From: Dunaliella salina
Lineage: Eukaryota > Chlorophyta > Chlorophyceae > Chlamydomonadales > Dunaliellaceae
DNA: 13,653 nucleotides
Assembly: GCA_002284615.2 (NCBI GenBank)
Contig: MU069797.1
Coordinates: 165,060-178,712, forward strand
Direction of reading: 5' to 3'
Below the pieces are notes generated by a model. It was given only the letters and a program-made list of their open reading frames with translations, made no database searches and had not been told where the DNA came from. This document shows positions 1 to 7,005 of this stretch, piece by piece; within the stretch, counting starts at the first letter, position 1; each line of letters begins with the position of its first letter. A program made the position numbers and the translations under genes.

Positions 1-63
1 GGGCAAGGCAAGCATGCAGCGAACAAATCCAAACTTCCATGACAGAGAGAAAGTGTGATAAGT

Positions 64-645
64 CAGAGGGGTGTCACTCAGAAATAGCCCAAATATGCTC
101 CTTTTTTGCGCTTAGCGTGCTACCAATCGCAGCCACTTTACCCGATTGAGACAATTTTTGCATGTATGTTTAACTGACATTATAAGCTACCAGAGCATAT
201 GCTTATATTTGAGTAAGTCACCCTGTGTACTTAGATACACTGTATTAAAGCTCATGAGGTACATGAAGATCCAGATTCTGCATTTTATGTGNGAAAATGG
301 CTAATATCGCCACCAAACACCAGCTACTGGGTCTTTTCCCTCCAATTTTTTTGCAATGGGTTTCCCTAAGTATAAGAATCCCAGAGCACTAAAAATCATG
401 CAATTTGGTGCAGTGGGTGATCTGATGTGGTGAGAAACGGCCAAAAAAAGGCCAAAAAGTAGGGTACACGCCGCAGGGATTTTGGCATGTTTCACCAACC
501 CCTGGAATTTGAAGCTCTAGTGCTACAGAGGGCTTGAAAACAGGGCTACCAAATGAAACCAAGCTCAAAGTTCCAGGATGTGGTGAAGCATGCACAAAGA
601 GCATGCAAAAAACACCTGGTTTTGGGCCTGAGTGACACCCCTCTG
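64..645. mobile_element. MITE-like element, copy 1
   Basis: The element is bounded by a perfect 18-bp terminal inverted repeat, CAGAGGGGTGTCACTCAG, at 64-81 and inverted at 628-645. With a 5-nt gap the inversion extends into GCCCAAA. Repeat R at 9230-9480 lacks this segment and serves as an approximate empty site. ATAA flanks both sides (58-61 and 649-652) and ATAA is also present at the empty site, so a 3-4 bp target duplication (TAA/ATAA) is plausible. The inner and right parts (about 292-645) align with 5210-5526. No transposase is encoded; listed open frames here are short and not conserved. It looks like a non-autonomous DNA transposon of unassigned superfamily. A 3-bp TAA duplication would suggest PIF/Harbinger, but that is inference. 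Confidence 0.7.
485..593. other. Long imperfect hairpin inside MITE-like copy 1
   Basis: Arm 485-516 pairs with 561-593. The outer part pairs GCATGTTTCACCA against TGGTGAAGCATGC, and the inner part pairs CCTGGAATTT against AAAGTTCCAGG, with a three-base internal mismatch and a few G-T wobbles. The loop is about 44 nt and carries AGTGCTAC. The same hairpin, in the same register but with a different stem sequence, occurs in the second copy at 5395-5470. Confidence 0.75.
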
Positions 646-889
646 GTAATAAATCCTTGCATGTTGAAGTCAGAAGTTCAATTGAACCGCGAAGCCAGTT
701 ATGGGTGCCTGGAGGGGCAGGTTTGCATGGGCGTCCATTCCCCAGTTTTTGCCCCATAACCTATCAGATAAGTTATATCTTAAACTTATCTTAGCAGACT
801 TGAACTCTGCTCCAACCCAATCTTCGATTGCAATTAATATGCAGATGGACGGGTTTTAAAAGAGGAGCAGATTGGTGCCCTTTTTGTCT

Positions 890-926
890 GGGGGTTGTCT
901 GGGGTTTGGGGCATTGGGGTTTGGGG
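890..926 (+). other. G-quadruplex-type G-tract array
   Basis: Five runs of four or five Gs (890-894, 901-904, 908-911, 916-919, 923-926) are separated by 3-6 nt. This matches the classical four-tract quadruplex pattern on the plus strand. It lies exactly between the end of repeat R and the 3' end of the minus-strand retroelement relic. It could be a simple-sequence tail of that relic, reading as C4-A3 repeats on its sense strand. Confidence 0.75.
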
Positions 927-943
927 CATCAGCCAGGTTGTTG

Positions 944-955
944 GGCTGATCAGCC
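944..955. repeat. Palindrome in retroelement 3' end, relic 1
   Basis: GGCTGATCAGCC is perfectly self-complementary. It is flanked by AGCCAGGTTGTT, resembling AGCCAAATTGTT at the second copy (1818-1829). It marks the shared 3' terminus of relics 1 and 2 and could form a terminal RNA stem-loop. Confidence 0.75.
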
Positions 956-1015
956 TGTAGCTTGTTGTTGTGTTGCATGATCAAATTACAAGGTTTACAA
1001 GGATAAGGCCTTCAG

Positions 1016-1777
1016 TCAAGAATTGCGCCTGCTAGCCTGCTCATAAAAGGCGATTAATTCATGAAGGAAAAATGGAAGCTTGTTGTTGTTCTGGTTTAAA
1101 CAAGCGGACACATCATGAGATTCTGCCTGTGAGAACAAGGGAGCATATTTCCTGCGGAGAGAGACCACCTGGGGATGTGTGAAATGAAAGAGGACATGTT
1201 GTTCATCCTGGACATTATCATCAGCCTCACAAGTTCACAGTTTGGGGAAGACCTGTGATTCCAAGTTGCTGTTTCATAACGAAGGGTGTGGACACGAAGT
1301 CTAAATCGAGCCACGTGCACATTGCGAATGACATCATGGAGGAGGTCAAGGAACATGTATTTTGGGAGACTGTAGGAAGAATGCCCAATCAAGGCCCTTT
1401 TTGTAGGAGGAGCGCACCACTGGTGATAGGTCAAGCGTTTACTGTTGCGCTCTCTTGGGTGTGTGATGGAAAAAGGCGCCCAATATTGTAGATGCCTGGT
1501 CCTGAGGTCCACGACAAAACGACTGAGATCAATGGGCTCTCAATTCAGCAGCTTCTGTTTGAAGATGTGGGAGTGTGCCAAACCATCCATGGCTGACAGA
1601 ATATGGGAGGACCAACAATTATCGGACCTTGAACTCAGCCGCATGCAAAATCTGTTTCATTGTCGAGCTGTTGCATCGGGTCAGAGAATTATAAAGACGC
1701 ATTGCTGCTCGGAACCAGTTGAACTGTAAGGGCTCCAAACCATATTCTCGCATGATGCACCAAGAGGGAGTAATGAT
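1016..1777 (-). pseudogene. Retroelement polyprotein C-terminal region, zinc-knuckle domain, broken
   Basis: Read on the minus strand, pieces in all three frames line up as one degraded protein. The order is TPSWCIMREYGLEPLQFNWF (from 1777), then SAMDGLAHSHIFKQKLLN, a stop, and then a 138-codon stretch from 1512 containing RKRL-like and KYMFLDL segments and RFRLRVHTLRYETATW (about 1308). A frameshift near 1235 then leads to CEADDNVQDEQHVLFHF and finally ELIAFYEQAS with a stop at 1016-1018. RFRL..H...ET..W followed by C..C...D...H.LF.C is the zinc-binding region found after the reverse transcriptase in many plant and algal non-LTR elements. The last Cys of the motif reads Phe here. I recognise the wording of this family from green-algal proteins, from memory only. 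At least two stops and two frameshifts make it non-functional. Confidence 0.75.
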
Positions 1778-1817
1778 CAGATTAGATTACGCATGGAGAC
1801 ACTCAGCCAAATTGTTC

Positions 1818-1829
1818 GGCTGATCAGCC
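1818..1829. repeat. Palindrome in retroelement 3' end, relic 2
   Basis: Perfect 12-bp palindrome GGCTGATCAGCC, identical to 944-955. Both sit at the same distance from the retroelement terminus. Confidence 0.75.
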
Positions 1830-1956
1830 TTTGACTGGTCCGCGCCTGCCAACAGCAAATCCAATAGCTAAGACACGAGAAAGGGTTTACAACGGGTTTA
1901 CAAGGGGGTGATCTACTGCCCAAGACTCTGGCTGATCGGCTGCTGGTGGAACATTA

Positions 1957-2391
1957 TCAACCATCATCAAAAATTGAAACCAATTCTGACAATATACGAA
2001 AATCGGCACGAACCAGAAAAGCACGGATCTCAGGATCAGTCATAACCTGAAGGCGAGCCAAGAAAGGAATGTAGTCAGCCCTTTACACAATTTGACCTTC
2101 AAGCAATGGGCACGAAGCCTAAACCTACACAAATTCATCATAACTTCTCTATAAAGATCCTTAATATGATGGGATGTGCGTGTGGGCTTCGCCAATTTCC
2201 CGCGCTGCTTGCAACGCCCTCCCTTGTCCAAGGTGTGAAGTGTACCTGTGCAGGAGGCCCGTAATTTCTGTCGCTTCAGCTTGAACAGGGGGCTGAATCC
2301 AGCCGTGGAGACCAGCTTGTCTGGCCGCACTGTATGCTTGAAGCAGGATTTGCAGGCGGTGAGGGGTGGCACCCCTGCACATTTGGAAATC
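1957..2391 (-). pseudogene. Retroelement polyprotein with reverse-transcriptase core deleted
   Basis: From about 2391 on the minus strand the frame reads RGATPHRLQILLQAYSAARQ and later ITGLLHRYTSHL. I recognise this as the linker region lying between the N-terminal zinc finger and the reverse transcriptase of this algal family. Around 2190-2150 the homology jumps, in another frame, to DLYREVMMNLCRFRLRAH, the start of the zinc-knuckle domain beyond the reverse transcriptase. A last piece starting at 2043, MTDPEIRAFLVRADFRILS, ends at a stop at 1957-1959 and looks like the natural C-terminus. No catalytic (YADD-type) segment is present. At least two frame changes are needed, so it cannot be expressed as one protein. 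Confidence 0.7.
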
Positions 2392-2552
2392 CCTTTGGTG
2401 TCATAAGGTAACGCAAGGTACAGTTACATCGCTACATCCACCTACAAGGGCAGTTGAGCGGAAACACTGTGGCCTGCAACCAGACCTGGCCAAAGAAAAA
2501 GCTCTACTCGACTGGAGAAAGGATTACAAATCGTGTCTGTTGTGGCCTGGTG

Positions 2553-2813
2553 AAAGCTGTTACAATTCATCCTATTCTCCTGGATGTAGGTGGAACTATT
2601 TACACTGAGCATACCCTGAAGCAATTCAAACAACTAGGATTGGGTCACCAGCGTGCCACGAAGCTTGCTCAACAACTTTGAAGAATTCATGCCCATTCTG
2701 TTCGATATGCCCAGAAACTAGTCACCACACGCCGCGCAATTGAAAATAAAATTATTTCTTACAGCCAGATTCTAAAGCCAGGTGCTTCTAGTGACCCTCC
2801 AGATCCAAATTAG
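2553..2813 (+). pseudogene. C-terminal end of a retroelement polyprotein
   Basis: The frame starting at 2553 reads through PILLDVGGTIYTEHTLKQF, then GLGHQRATKLAQQL, a stop at 2679-2681, and continues in frame with AHSVRYAQKLVTTRRAIE to a stop at 2811-2813. From memory, the GGTIY..HTL ... HA.S..YA.K...TRR.IE pattern follows the restriction-like endonuclease domain at the C-terminus of green-algal non-LTR polyproteins. The endonuclease itself is not present because of the 5' truncation. Compared with the inverted copy it has a 9-bp insertion that creates the internal stop. It has no start of its own and is a dead fragment. Confidence 0.7.
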
Positions 2814-2972
2814 CATTCTCTTTTTCATACCTTGTGCTGGAGGGGGCACGAGGCTTTTTTTTGAGCCAATGTGTCTCCTTTTCCTTAATTGATGTAGGGT
2901 GAGTTTCTCTGCCTGCGTAGTTTTTTCTTTTCTTTTTCTTTTCTTGTCTTCCTTTTCTTGTCTTTCTTTTCT
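2553..2972 (+). mobile_element. 5'-truncated retroelement 3' end (B+), inserted in repeat A-C
   Basis: This 420-bp insertion begins in mid-protein and ends in a pyrimidine-rich tail of CTTTT-like units (about 2930-2972). TGGTG precedes it (2548-2552) and follows it (2973-2977), a plausible target-site duplication. The second A-C copy shows the matching uninterrupted site, CTGGTGATTGATGAA (3867-3881). 5' truncation, a simple 3' tail and a short target duplication are the expected marks of target-primed reverse transcription. An inverted partner with 80-90% apparent identity lies at 3365-3714. Confidence 0.75.
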
Positions 2973-3083
2973 TGGTGATTGATGAAGTTATGCAAAACAG
3001 ACGATGTTGGATCAAAAATGCTCAAACGTTCAGAGTACACGCTGGAGTACATTGGAGGAACAATGTGGCTGTGTACGTTTCAT

Positions 3084-3109
3084 AAGCATTCATTCCAAGC
3101 ATTCATTCC
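3084..3109 (+). repeat. 13-bp tandem repeat, two units
   Basis: AAGCATTCATTCC is repeated perfectly at 3084-3096 and 3097-3109. Confidence 0.85.
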
Positions 3110-3285
3110 AAACATGCTCAAGCAAAGCTCCATGTTTACTAAGGTGTCAAACACTGTTTGGCGCTCGTGTTTGCTCCTCTGAGGCATACAGGTAAAACTG
3201 AGACATACTGACTGGCCTGGAAGGGTATCAACTACAGGACTTTGAAGCAACTCTCTGCCGTCCTACAGGCCAGGTATTCGGCTAG

Positions 3286-3339
3286 AAGTGCTTTCAGGAC
3301 AGCTACCCATGCAAGTGCTTCCAGGGCACCTACCCATCA
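3286..3339 (+). repeat. 27-bp tandem repeat, two units
   Basis: Units at 3286-3312 and 3313-3339 share AAGTGCTT.CAGG.CA.CTACCCAT. The rest of 3046-3356 shows no recognisable gene. Confidence 0.75.
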
Positions 3340-3364
3340 CCCATGAATCCCATATTTTCTTTAT

Positions 3365-3714
3365 AGAAAGAAAAGAGAAGAAAACTACCTAGGCAGAGAA
3401 ACTCTCCCTACATCAATTAAGGAAGAGGAGACACATAGGCTCAAAAGAGAGCCGTGTGCCCCCTCCACCACAAGGTATGAAAAAGAGAATGCAAATGTGG
3501 ATCTGGAGGGTTACTAGAAGCACCTGGCTCTAGAACCTGGCTGTGGGAAGTAATCTTGTTTTCAATAGCGCGGCGTGTGGTGACTAGTTTGTGGGTATAC
3601 TGAACAGAATGGGCATGAAGTTGTTGAGCAAGCTTCGTGGCACGCTGGTGATCCAATCCTAGTTGTTTAAATTGCTTCAGGGTATGCTCAGTGTAAACAG
3701 TTCCACCTACGCCC
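3365..3714 (-). mobile_element. 5'-truncated retroelement 3' end (B-), with 8-bp target duplication
   Basis: The same retroelement 3' end as at 2553-2972, in the opposite orientation and with a different 5' truncation point. It is bounded by an identical 8-bp direct repeat TTCTTTAT at 3357-3364 and 3715-3722, the expected target-site duplication. The 3' side ends in a CTTTT-rich pyrimidine tail (read on the minus strand at about 3390-3365). It lies directly next to the second A-C repeat copy. The two B insertions form an inverted pair with arms of about 340 bp and a spacer of about 390 bp. Confidence 0.8.
3441..3713 (-). pseudogene. C-terminal fragment of a retroelement polyprotein, open frame
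   Basis: From 3713 the minus strand is open for 90 codons: GVGGTVYTEHTLKQFKQLGL, then DHQRATKLAQQLHAHSVQYT, then HKLVTTRRAIEN and PGASSNPPDPH, ending at a stop at 3441-3443. It corresponds to the plus-strand relic at 2553-2813 but has no internal stop, so it is probably the younger insertion. It lacks a start codon and every upstream domain, so it is a fragment rather than a gene. No zinc-binding or catalytic residues can be assigned in it. I assign the family from memory. Confidence 0.7.
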
Positions 3715-3722
3715 TTCTTTAT

Positions 3723-3932
3723 GTAAGGTAGGGTTAAATCGCTACATCCGCCTACAAGGGCAGCTGAGCGGAAACACTGAGGTCTGTGACCAGACCTGGC
3801 AAAAGAAGAAAAAGCTCAACTCACAAAGCTTGAACTGGAAAATTGGTAACAAATGTCTGTTGTGGTCTGGTGATTGATGAAACTGTGCGAGTGCCCACGC
3901 GACGTGCTTGGGCTCTGCTCAATTGTTCTACG
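3723..3932 (+). repeat. Repeat A-C, copy 2 (uninterrupted)
   Basis: Aligns with 2404-2552 plus 2978-3045 and lacks the retroelement insertion of that copy. The join CTGGTGATTGATGAA at 3867-3881 represents the pre-insertion state. No supported coding frame. Confidence 0.65.
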
Positions 3933-3999
3933 CTTGCTGCTTGGCCTTTCCCGGCTCCTGCTGTGCGTCGTGCCGTGGTGCTGTTGTTGGTGGTGGAGG

Positions 4000-4071
4000 G
4001 GCTGGCCTTGCTGCTGCTGTTAATGGTGGAGGAGTGGCTGGCCTTGCTGCTGCTGCTGGTTGAGGAGGCTT
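4000..4071 (+). repeat. 36-bp minisatellite, two units
   Basis: Units 4000-4035 and 4036-4071 both begin GGCTGGCCTTGCTGCTGCTG and then diverge into GGTGGAGGAG-like sequence. A related GGTGGTGGAGGG lies just upstream. The plus-strand frame here reads as an Leu/Val/Glu-rich stretch and the minus strand as Ser/Thr/Ala-rich. Either reading is a low-complexity by-product. Confidence 0.75.
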
Positions 4072-4084
4072 ACTGAGTACCTGC

Positions 4085-4943
4085 TTGAGCTGCTGCCCCA
4101 GTCAACCTGCATCCAGGTGCTGGAAGGGCTCGCCAGAGTCGGGAAGGCAGCCTGTAAGTGTCATAAATACATGTAGCTTGCCAGTGAGTGGTTGTTGCCA
4201 GAGGAATTTTTTTGTTGTTCATCAGTGTCTTCAACAGATTGGATCCCGGTACCATGAAATCCATATTTCACAGCCAAATTTCACACCTATTTGTTGGTAT
4301 GATGTCTGTCTGGGGATTAATAACTTCGAGGTAGAAGTATGCCTTGTTGCGCATGTGGCGGCCTTGGGTTGTGATCCAGTGGCTGTTTAGAGACTCTGTG
4401 GCTCCTTCAAAACCTTTACGATTAAGATTGTCTACAGTAACGTCAGCAGCTGGTGTATGTTGCTGTGGAAAAGCAGGGCTGTCTGTATGAGATTGCTCAA
4501 ACCTGTGGACATGCTCTTTGAAATCTGGATGTTCAAGGAGCATAAAAGTGGGTGCCCAAGAGTGATGCTAGGTGACTCTGACCATTTCTGTTTCTACTGC
4601 TGTCCTGGTCCGCTGTCTTTTATGAGGATTTCCGAGGTAAGCGCATGAAAGGCAGTCCCAAGTGCCTGGATGCACTCTGATGGGGTGCAGAGGTTGTGAT
4701 GGAGGAGACATTTCCAGTAATATGTGTGCTGGCATGTGTCACATTGAGGCATGTCCATGAAATTATGTTCTTCATGTTCCATGCTGGTGTGAGTCCAGTG
4801 GGTTTGGCAGGTATCATCTTCTATTTGGCTCCTTGGGAAGGCTTCAAGGTTCGCTACCTTGAGTCTTGTTTTTAGAAAAATTGACAGTGCCAGAGGGGGT
4901 AATTTGGCCAATTTGTCAGACATGCTCTTTCTCCTAATTCTAT
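4085..4943 (-). pseudogene. Retroelement N-terminal region with PHD-like zinc finger, broken
   Basis: The minus strand from 4923 encodes 109 residues containing CDTCQHTYYWKCLL (residues 61-74, about 4743-4702). This resembles the PHD-like finger at the N-terminus of green-algal non-LTR polyproteins. The expected His before Trp is Tyr, and the following Cys pair is missing. The homology then resumes in another frame at about 4567 with SWAPTF..LEHPDFKEHVHRF, DNLNRKGF and NPQTDIIPTNRCEIWL, the region that follows the finger. A further change of frame gives QATCIYDT near 4165. Beyond this the sequence becomes low complexity. At least two frameshifts, a stop and the loss of zinc ligands make it non-functional. 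No reverse transcriptase follows. Confidence 0.65.
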
Positions 4944-5154
4944 CTCAAATCTGACCATGCCAACCATTATCATTAATATAATATTATATTTGTCAAAAAA
5001 TGGAAAAATTTGGAGGACCCAAGATCACTCTCCTGGCCTCATATCACCCCAAATTGGCCTACAACTCCACCCTGGGTTCATTTTTTACTTCCAAAATTTT
5101 ATGTTTATAACCCTTATATACACTGCTAACATCCTGCATATTCAAAAATAGGAA
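4944..5154. other. AT-rich spacer with no recognisable gene
   Basis: Contains short A/T runs (for example 4969-4999) and no supported coding frame or RNA gene. Confidence 0.5.
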
Positions 5155-5526
5155 AGGAGGGGGTCATTTCTGGGCCTTTTTGGCACCCCTTGCGCTGGGT
5201 TTTCTTCAAGGGAAATGGCAGAAATCCTGTACCTGACCAACCACTGGGTCTTTTCGCTCCATTTTTTTTGCAATGATATCTATTTGGTACAAGGACTCTA
5301 AATCACCAAAAATTACCTAATTTGGTGCAGTTTGTGGTCAGTTATGGAGATTGGCTGGTGAAAACTAGGGATCACGCCGCGGCCGATTAAGCCCGTCTCC
5401 CGTGACTGGTAATCTTGAGAAAATAGTGCTACCGGTGGACCAAGCTTAAAGATTACCGGCCACGGGAGATAAACGCAATGGGCATGCAAAAAACACCTGA
5501 TTCTGGGCCTCAGCTTACCCCCTCTG
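5155..5526. mobile_element. MITE-like element, copy 2 (degraded left end)
   Basis: Aligns with 292-645 of copy 1. Shared blocks include CTGGGTCTTTTC.CTCCA, AATTTGGTGCAGT, ACGCCGC, AGTGCTAC, CCAAGCT and GCATGCAAAAAACACCTG. The right end reads inward as CAGAGGGGGTAAGCTGAGGC and the left end as GGAGGGGGTCATTTCTGGGC. The inverted termini have decayed but remain recognisable (GAGGGGGT). The left part is about 170 bp shorter than in copy 1. No transposase is encoded, and no target duplication is clear. Confidence 0.6.
5395..5470. other. Long hairpin inside MITE-like copy 2
   Basis: Arm 5395-5416 pairs with 5449-5470, CTCCCGTG..TGGTAATCTT against AAGATTACC...CACGGGAG, 19 of 22 positions plus wobbles. 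The 32-nt loop carries AGTGCTAC and CCAAGCTT, as in copy 1, but the stem sequence is unlike that of copy 1. Confidence 0.8.
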
Positions 5527-5812
5527 CGACAGCGTCCAGTGTTCAATAATCAATGGTTCCCAAATAACCAGGTATTGTGAGTGTGAGTGTGTTTTAAAAA
5601 AAGCTTTTGTTCAAAACACAAGACTTACTAGCGCTGCTGAGGGGAACAATCAGTGACTAAACAGTGAAATGTAACAGGATGAAATCTGTCACAGCAAAAA
5701 TGTGTATCAGTACCAGTGGACAGGGTGCATGCTGTGACCTCAAGGCAAAAACAGACAGGTCCAGCAGGACCACTACTTCAGCTGCTCCATCTCAGTCATA
5801 AGGCAATTAATC

Positions 5813-6189
5813 CTGAATCTTAGAAGGTCCAATTTGGTGGGTTGTGAGGAAGCTGTGTTCTGATTACATAATCTTGGTATCGGATAAGTGAAATCAGCAT
5901 GGGTACCACCCCCTGAGGGCCTCAAAAGAGCAAGAGGCTCTTATGGACACAAGGAGTCTATTTTGCAGATCGGGGGTGTACTCGTCTGGCAAAGAATGTC
6001 ACCAAAATGTGGGAAGGTGGTGCAAAAGCAGCTTTCTAAAGAGAACATCTGCAGCCTAATCTCACAGAGCTTAAAGAGACTCCCAGAGGCTCTGGGAGTC
6101 TATTTTAGGTGTTGGGTGACACTAGTTACCCATGCTGAGTCTCGAAACGATTCTGCCCCTTTTAAACTGAATCTCAGATGGTCCAATTT
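5813..6189 (+). repeat. Dispersed direct repeat pair
   Basis: CTGAATCT.AGA.GGTCCAATTT occurs at 5813-5835 and 6167-6189. A second shared motif, GGAGTCTATTTT, at 5954 and 6094, lies between. The spacing differs (about 354 and 140 bp), so this is a scrambled duplication rather than one clean tandem unit. Confidence 0.55.
6077..6101. repeat. Perfect 12-bp inverted repeat with 1-nt centre
   Basis: AGACTCCCAGAG, a single G, then CTCTGGGAGTCT. Every one of the 12 pairs matches. Confidence 0.9.
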
Positions 6190-6297
6190 CAAAGGGTAGA
6201 CCGTCACTTCTGTCGACTCAGCGGAGTGCGCTAATGACGATATAGCCAGGGATCATTTCATCCAAGATCCAAACTCAATCACTTTCAGAGAAATGTT

Positions 6298-6315
6298 GCA
6301 GCCGATCAGCCAGAG
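6298..6315 (+). repeat. Solo fragment of the retroelement 3' untranslated region
   Basis: GCAGCCGATCAGCCAGAG is the exact reverse complement of 1926-1943, which lies just after the stop codon in relic 2. AATGTT precedes it in both places and a TGTAACCC sequence follows. It is likely a short retroelement 3' scrap in plus orientation. Confidence 0.5.
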
Positions 6316-6786
6316 TATTAGAATGTAACCCTCCCAAAAATGTTGCCCATTAGAGAAAATGCATGACGTCCACCTGCACACCCTGCTCCCAGATCCAAGT
6401 ACTTACTCAACGCTGAGCTATTAGCGCCATTGCTAAACAAATCGGCATTATAAAGACGAAGACCTAATCCCTTCCTGCCAAAATATCTGGCTGATGCCTT
6501 CAGTAAATGTCAAGTTCCCCAATTTCATGAAATCTCAGCTTGACCTACTGATTGGCCTATGCCACTGCTCCTCCCGCTCCTGTTCAACAAGAGGGGGTCT
6601 CAAGTCTTCCCATAGCTGCGGCAAGGACTCGAGACTCTTGAGCATGCACCCTGGCTCTTGCCCTGCGCAGACCTCTTCTTCTGACATTCGCACACGTCGG
6701 CTACAACTTGGTGGCTAGTAACCTTACACGCACACAGGAGGGTCGGGAGGAGAATGTCCTCTCTACCTTCAAAGTGTTGTGAAGTC

Positions 6787-7005
6787 TCAAGCTAAACTGT
6801 CAAAAAAATTGAAAATTCCAACGCATTCAGCGGTCTCTACGCATTCAGCGGTCTCAGAGCGTGTACTAAGGAAAGGGCTTCCAGGATTGCCCCCACCAAG
6901 GTTAAAACCCACGACACCTCCCTGACCTCCGCAGTCGCTGCCGAAGGGATAAGACGACCGACGCGACTGAGTCACGCCAGGTTCTTCCTTCAACCAAACT
7001 GTCAT
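6787..7005 (-). other. Candidate exon of unknown gene
   Basis: On the minus strand a run of 11 Ts and then AG (7017-7006) stands directly before ATGACAGTTTGGTTGAAGG. This looks like a polypyrimidine tract plus a 3' splice site. The frame that follows is open for 72 codons, begins MTVWLKEEPG, is Gly-rich, and contains a repeated TAECVE made by the 18-bp tandem. No family is recognised. The open frame could equally be chance. Confidence 0.2.
6821..6856 (+). repeat. 18-bp tandem repeat, two units
   Basis: ACGCATTCAGCGGTCTC plus T or A, at 6821-6838 and 6839-6856, one mismatch. Confidence 0.9.

Larger units (their letters stand above)
1..889. repeat. Interspersed repeat R, copy 1 (interrupted)
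   Basis: The outer parts (1-63 and 646-889) align with 9230-9480. Shared blocks include AAGGCA..GCAGC.AACAAA near the start, GCATGGGCGTCC (725-736, matching 9357-9368), and TATGCAGATGGA followed by AGAGGAGCAGAT.GGTGCC near the end. The segment 64-645 is absent from the other copy and is annotated separately as a MITE-like insertion. The left end of R is cut by the window edge. Its right end runs into a G-rich tract. The reverse strand of both copies reads GRPC.P..PG...WL, but neither copy has a supported gene, so I call it non-coding repeat DNA of unknown class. Confidence 0.7.
928..1795 (-). mobile_element. Non-LTR retrotransposon relic 1, 3' half
   Basis: This is a 5'-truncated retroelement on the minus strand. 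It holds a broken C-terminal part of the reverse-transcriptase polyprotein (1016-1777) and then a 3' untranslated region. The 3' region has TTGTAAACCTTGTAA, which resembles algal TGTAA polyadenylation signals, and ends in a 12-bp palindrome GGCTGATCAGCC (944-955) followed by a C-rich tail. The same 3' end occurs in relic 2. The reverse-transcriptase catalytic core is absent. Its 5' end abuts the 3' end of relic 2. Confidence 0.75.
1802..2395 (-). mobile_element. Non-LTR retrotransposon relic 2, internally deleted
   Basis: This minus-strand relic has a retained 3' end. The coding remnant (1957-2391) is followed by a 3' untranslated region containing TTGTAAACCC.TTGTAAACCC (near 1885-1908) and the palindrome GGCTGATCAGCC at 1818-1829. 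The coding part joins a segment from before the reverse transcriptase directly to a segment after it, so the catalytic core was deleted within the element. It directly precedes relic 1 in the same orientation. Confidence 0.7.
2404..3045 (+). repeat. Repeat A-C, copy 1, split by a retroelement insertion
   Basis: Positions 2404-2552 and 2978 to about 3045 together align with the uninterrupted copy at 3723-3932. Shared stretches include ATCGCTACATCC.CCTACAAGGGCAG.TGAGCGGAAACACTG, the CAGACCTGGC block, GTCTGTTGTGG, and then ATTGATGAA and GCTCAA..GTTC. The piece between (2553-2972) is missing from the other copy and is annotated as a retroelement insertion. Reading frames over A-C are short and inconsistent, so no gene is called. 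Confidence 0.65.

Noticed and set aside
890..926. Telomere-like repeat
   Set aside because: TTTGGGGCATTGGGG units do not match the TTTAGGG or TTTTAGGG telomere repeats of green algae and there are only about two units.
2408..2552. Repeat A as the upstream part of the B+ retroelement protein (endonuclease domain)
   Set aside because: The second A-C copy joins A directly to ATTGATGAA without B, and TGGTG flanks B on both sides, so A is better read as the insertion target. A divergent endonuclease reading is not fully excluded.
3843..4076. Leu/Val-rich plus-strand frame that looks like a membrane protein
   Set aside because: The hydrophobic part is a reading of the 36-bp CTG-rich minisatellite at 4000-4071.
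5888..6199. 103-codon plus-strand frame
   Set aside because: No recognisable motif. It spans the 25-bp palindrome and the duplicated GGAGTCTATTTT and CTGAATCT motifs, which suggests repeat DNA rather than a gene.
6880..7005. Possible tRNA or snRNA gene (GGTT..AACCC and GC-rich stems)
   Set aside because: No A box/B box pair at proper spacing and no cloverleaf could be drawn on either strand.
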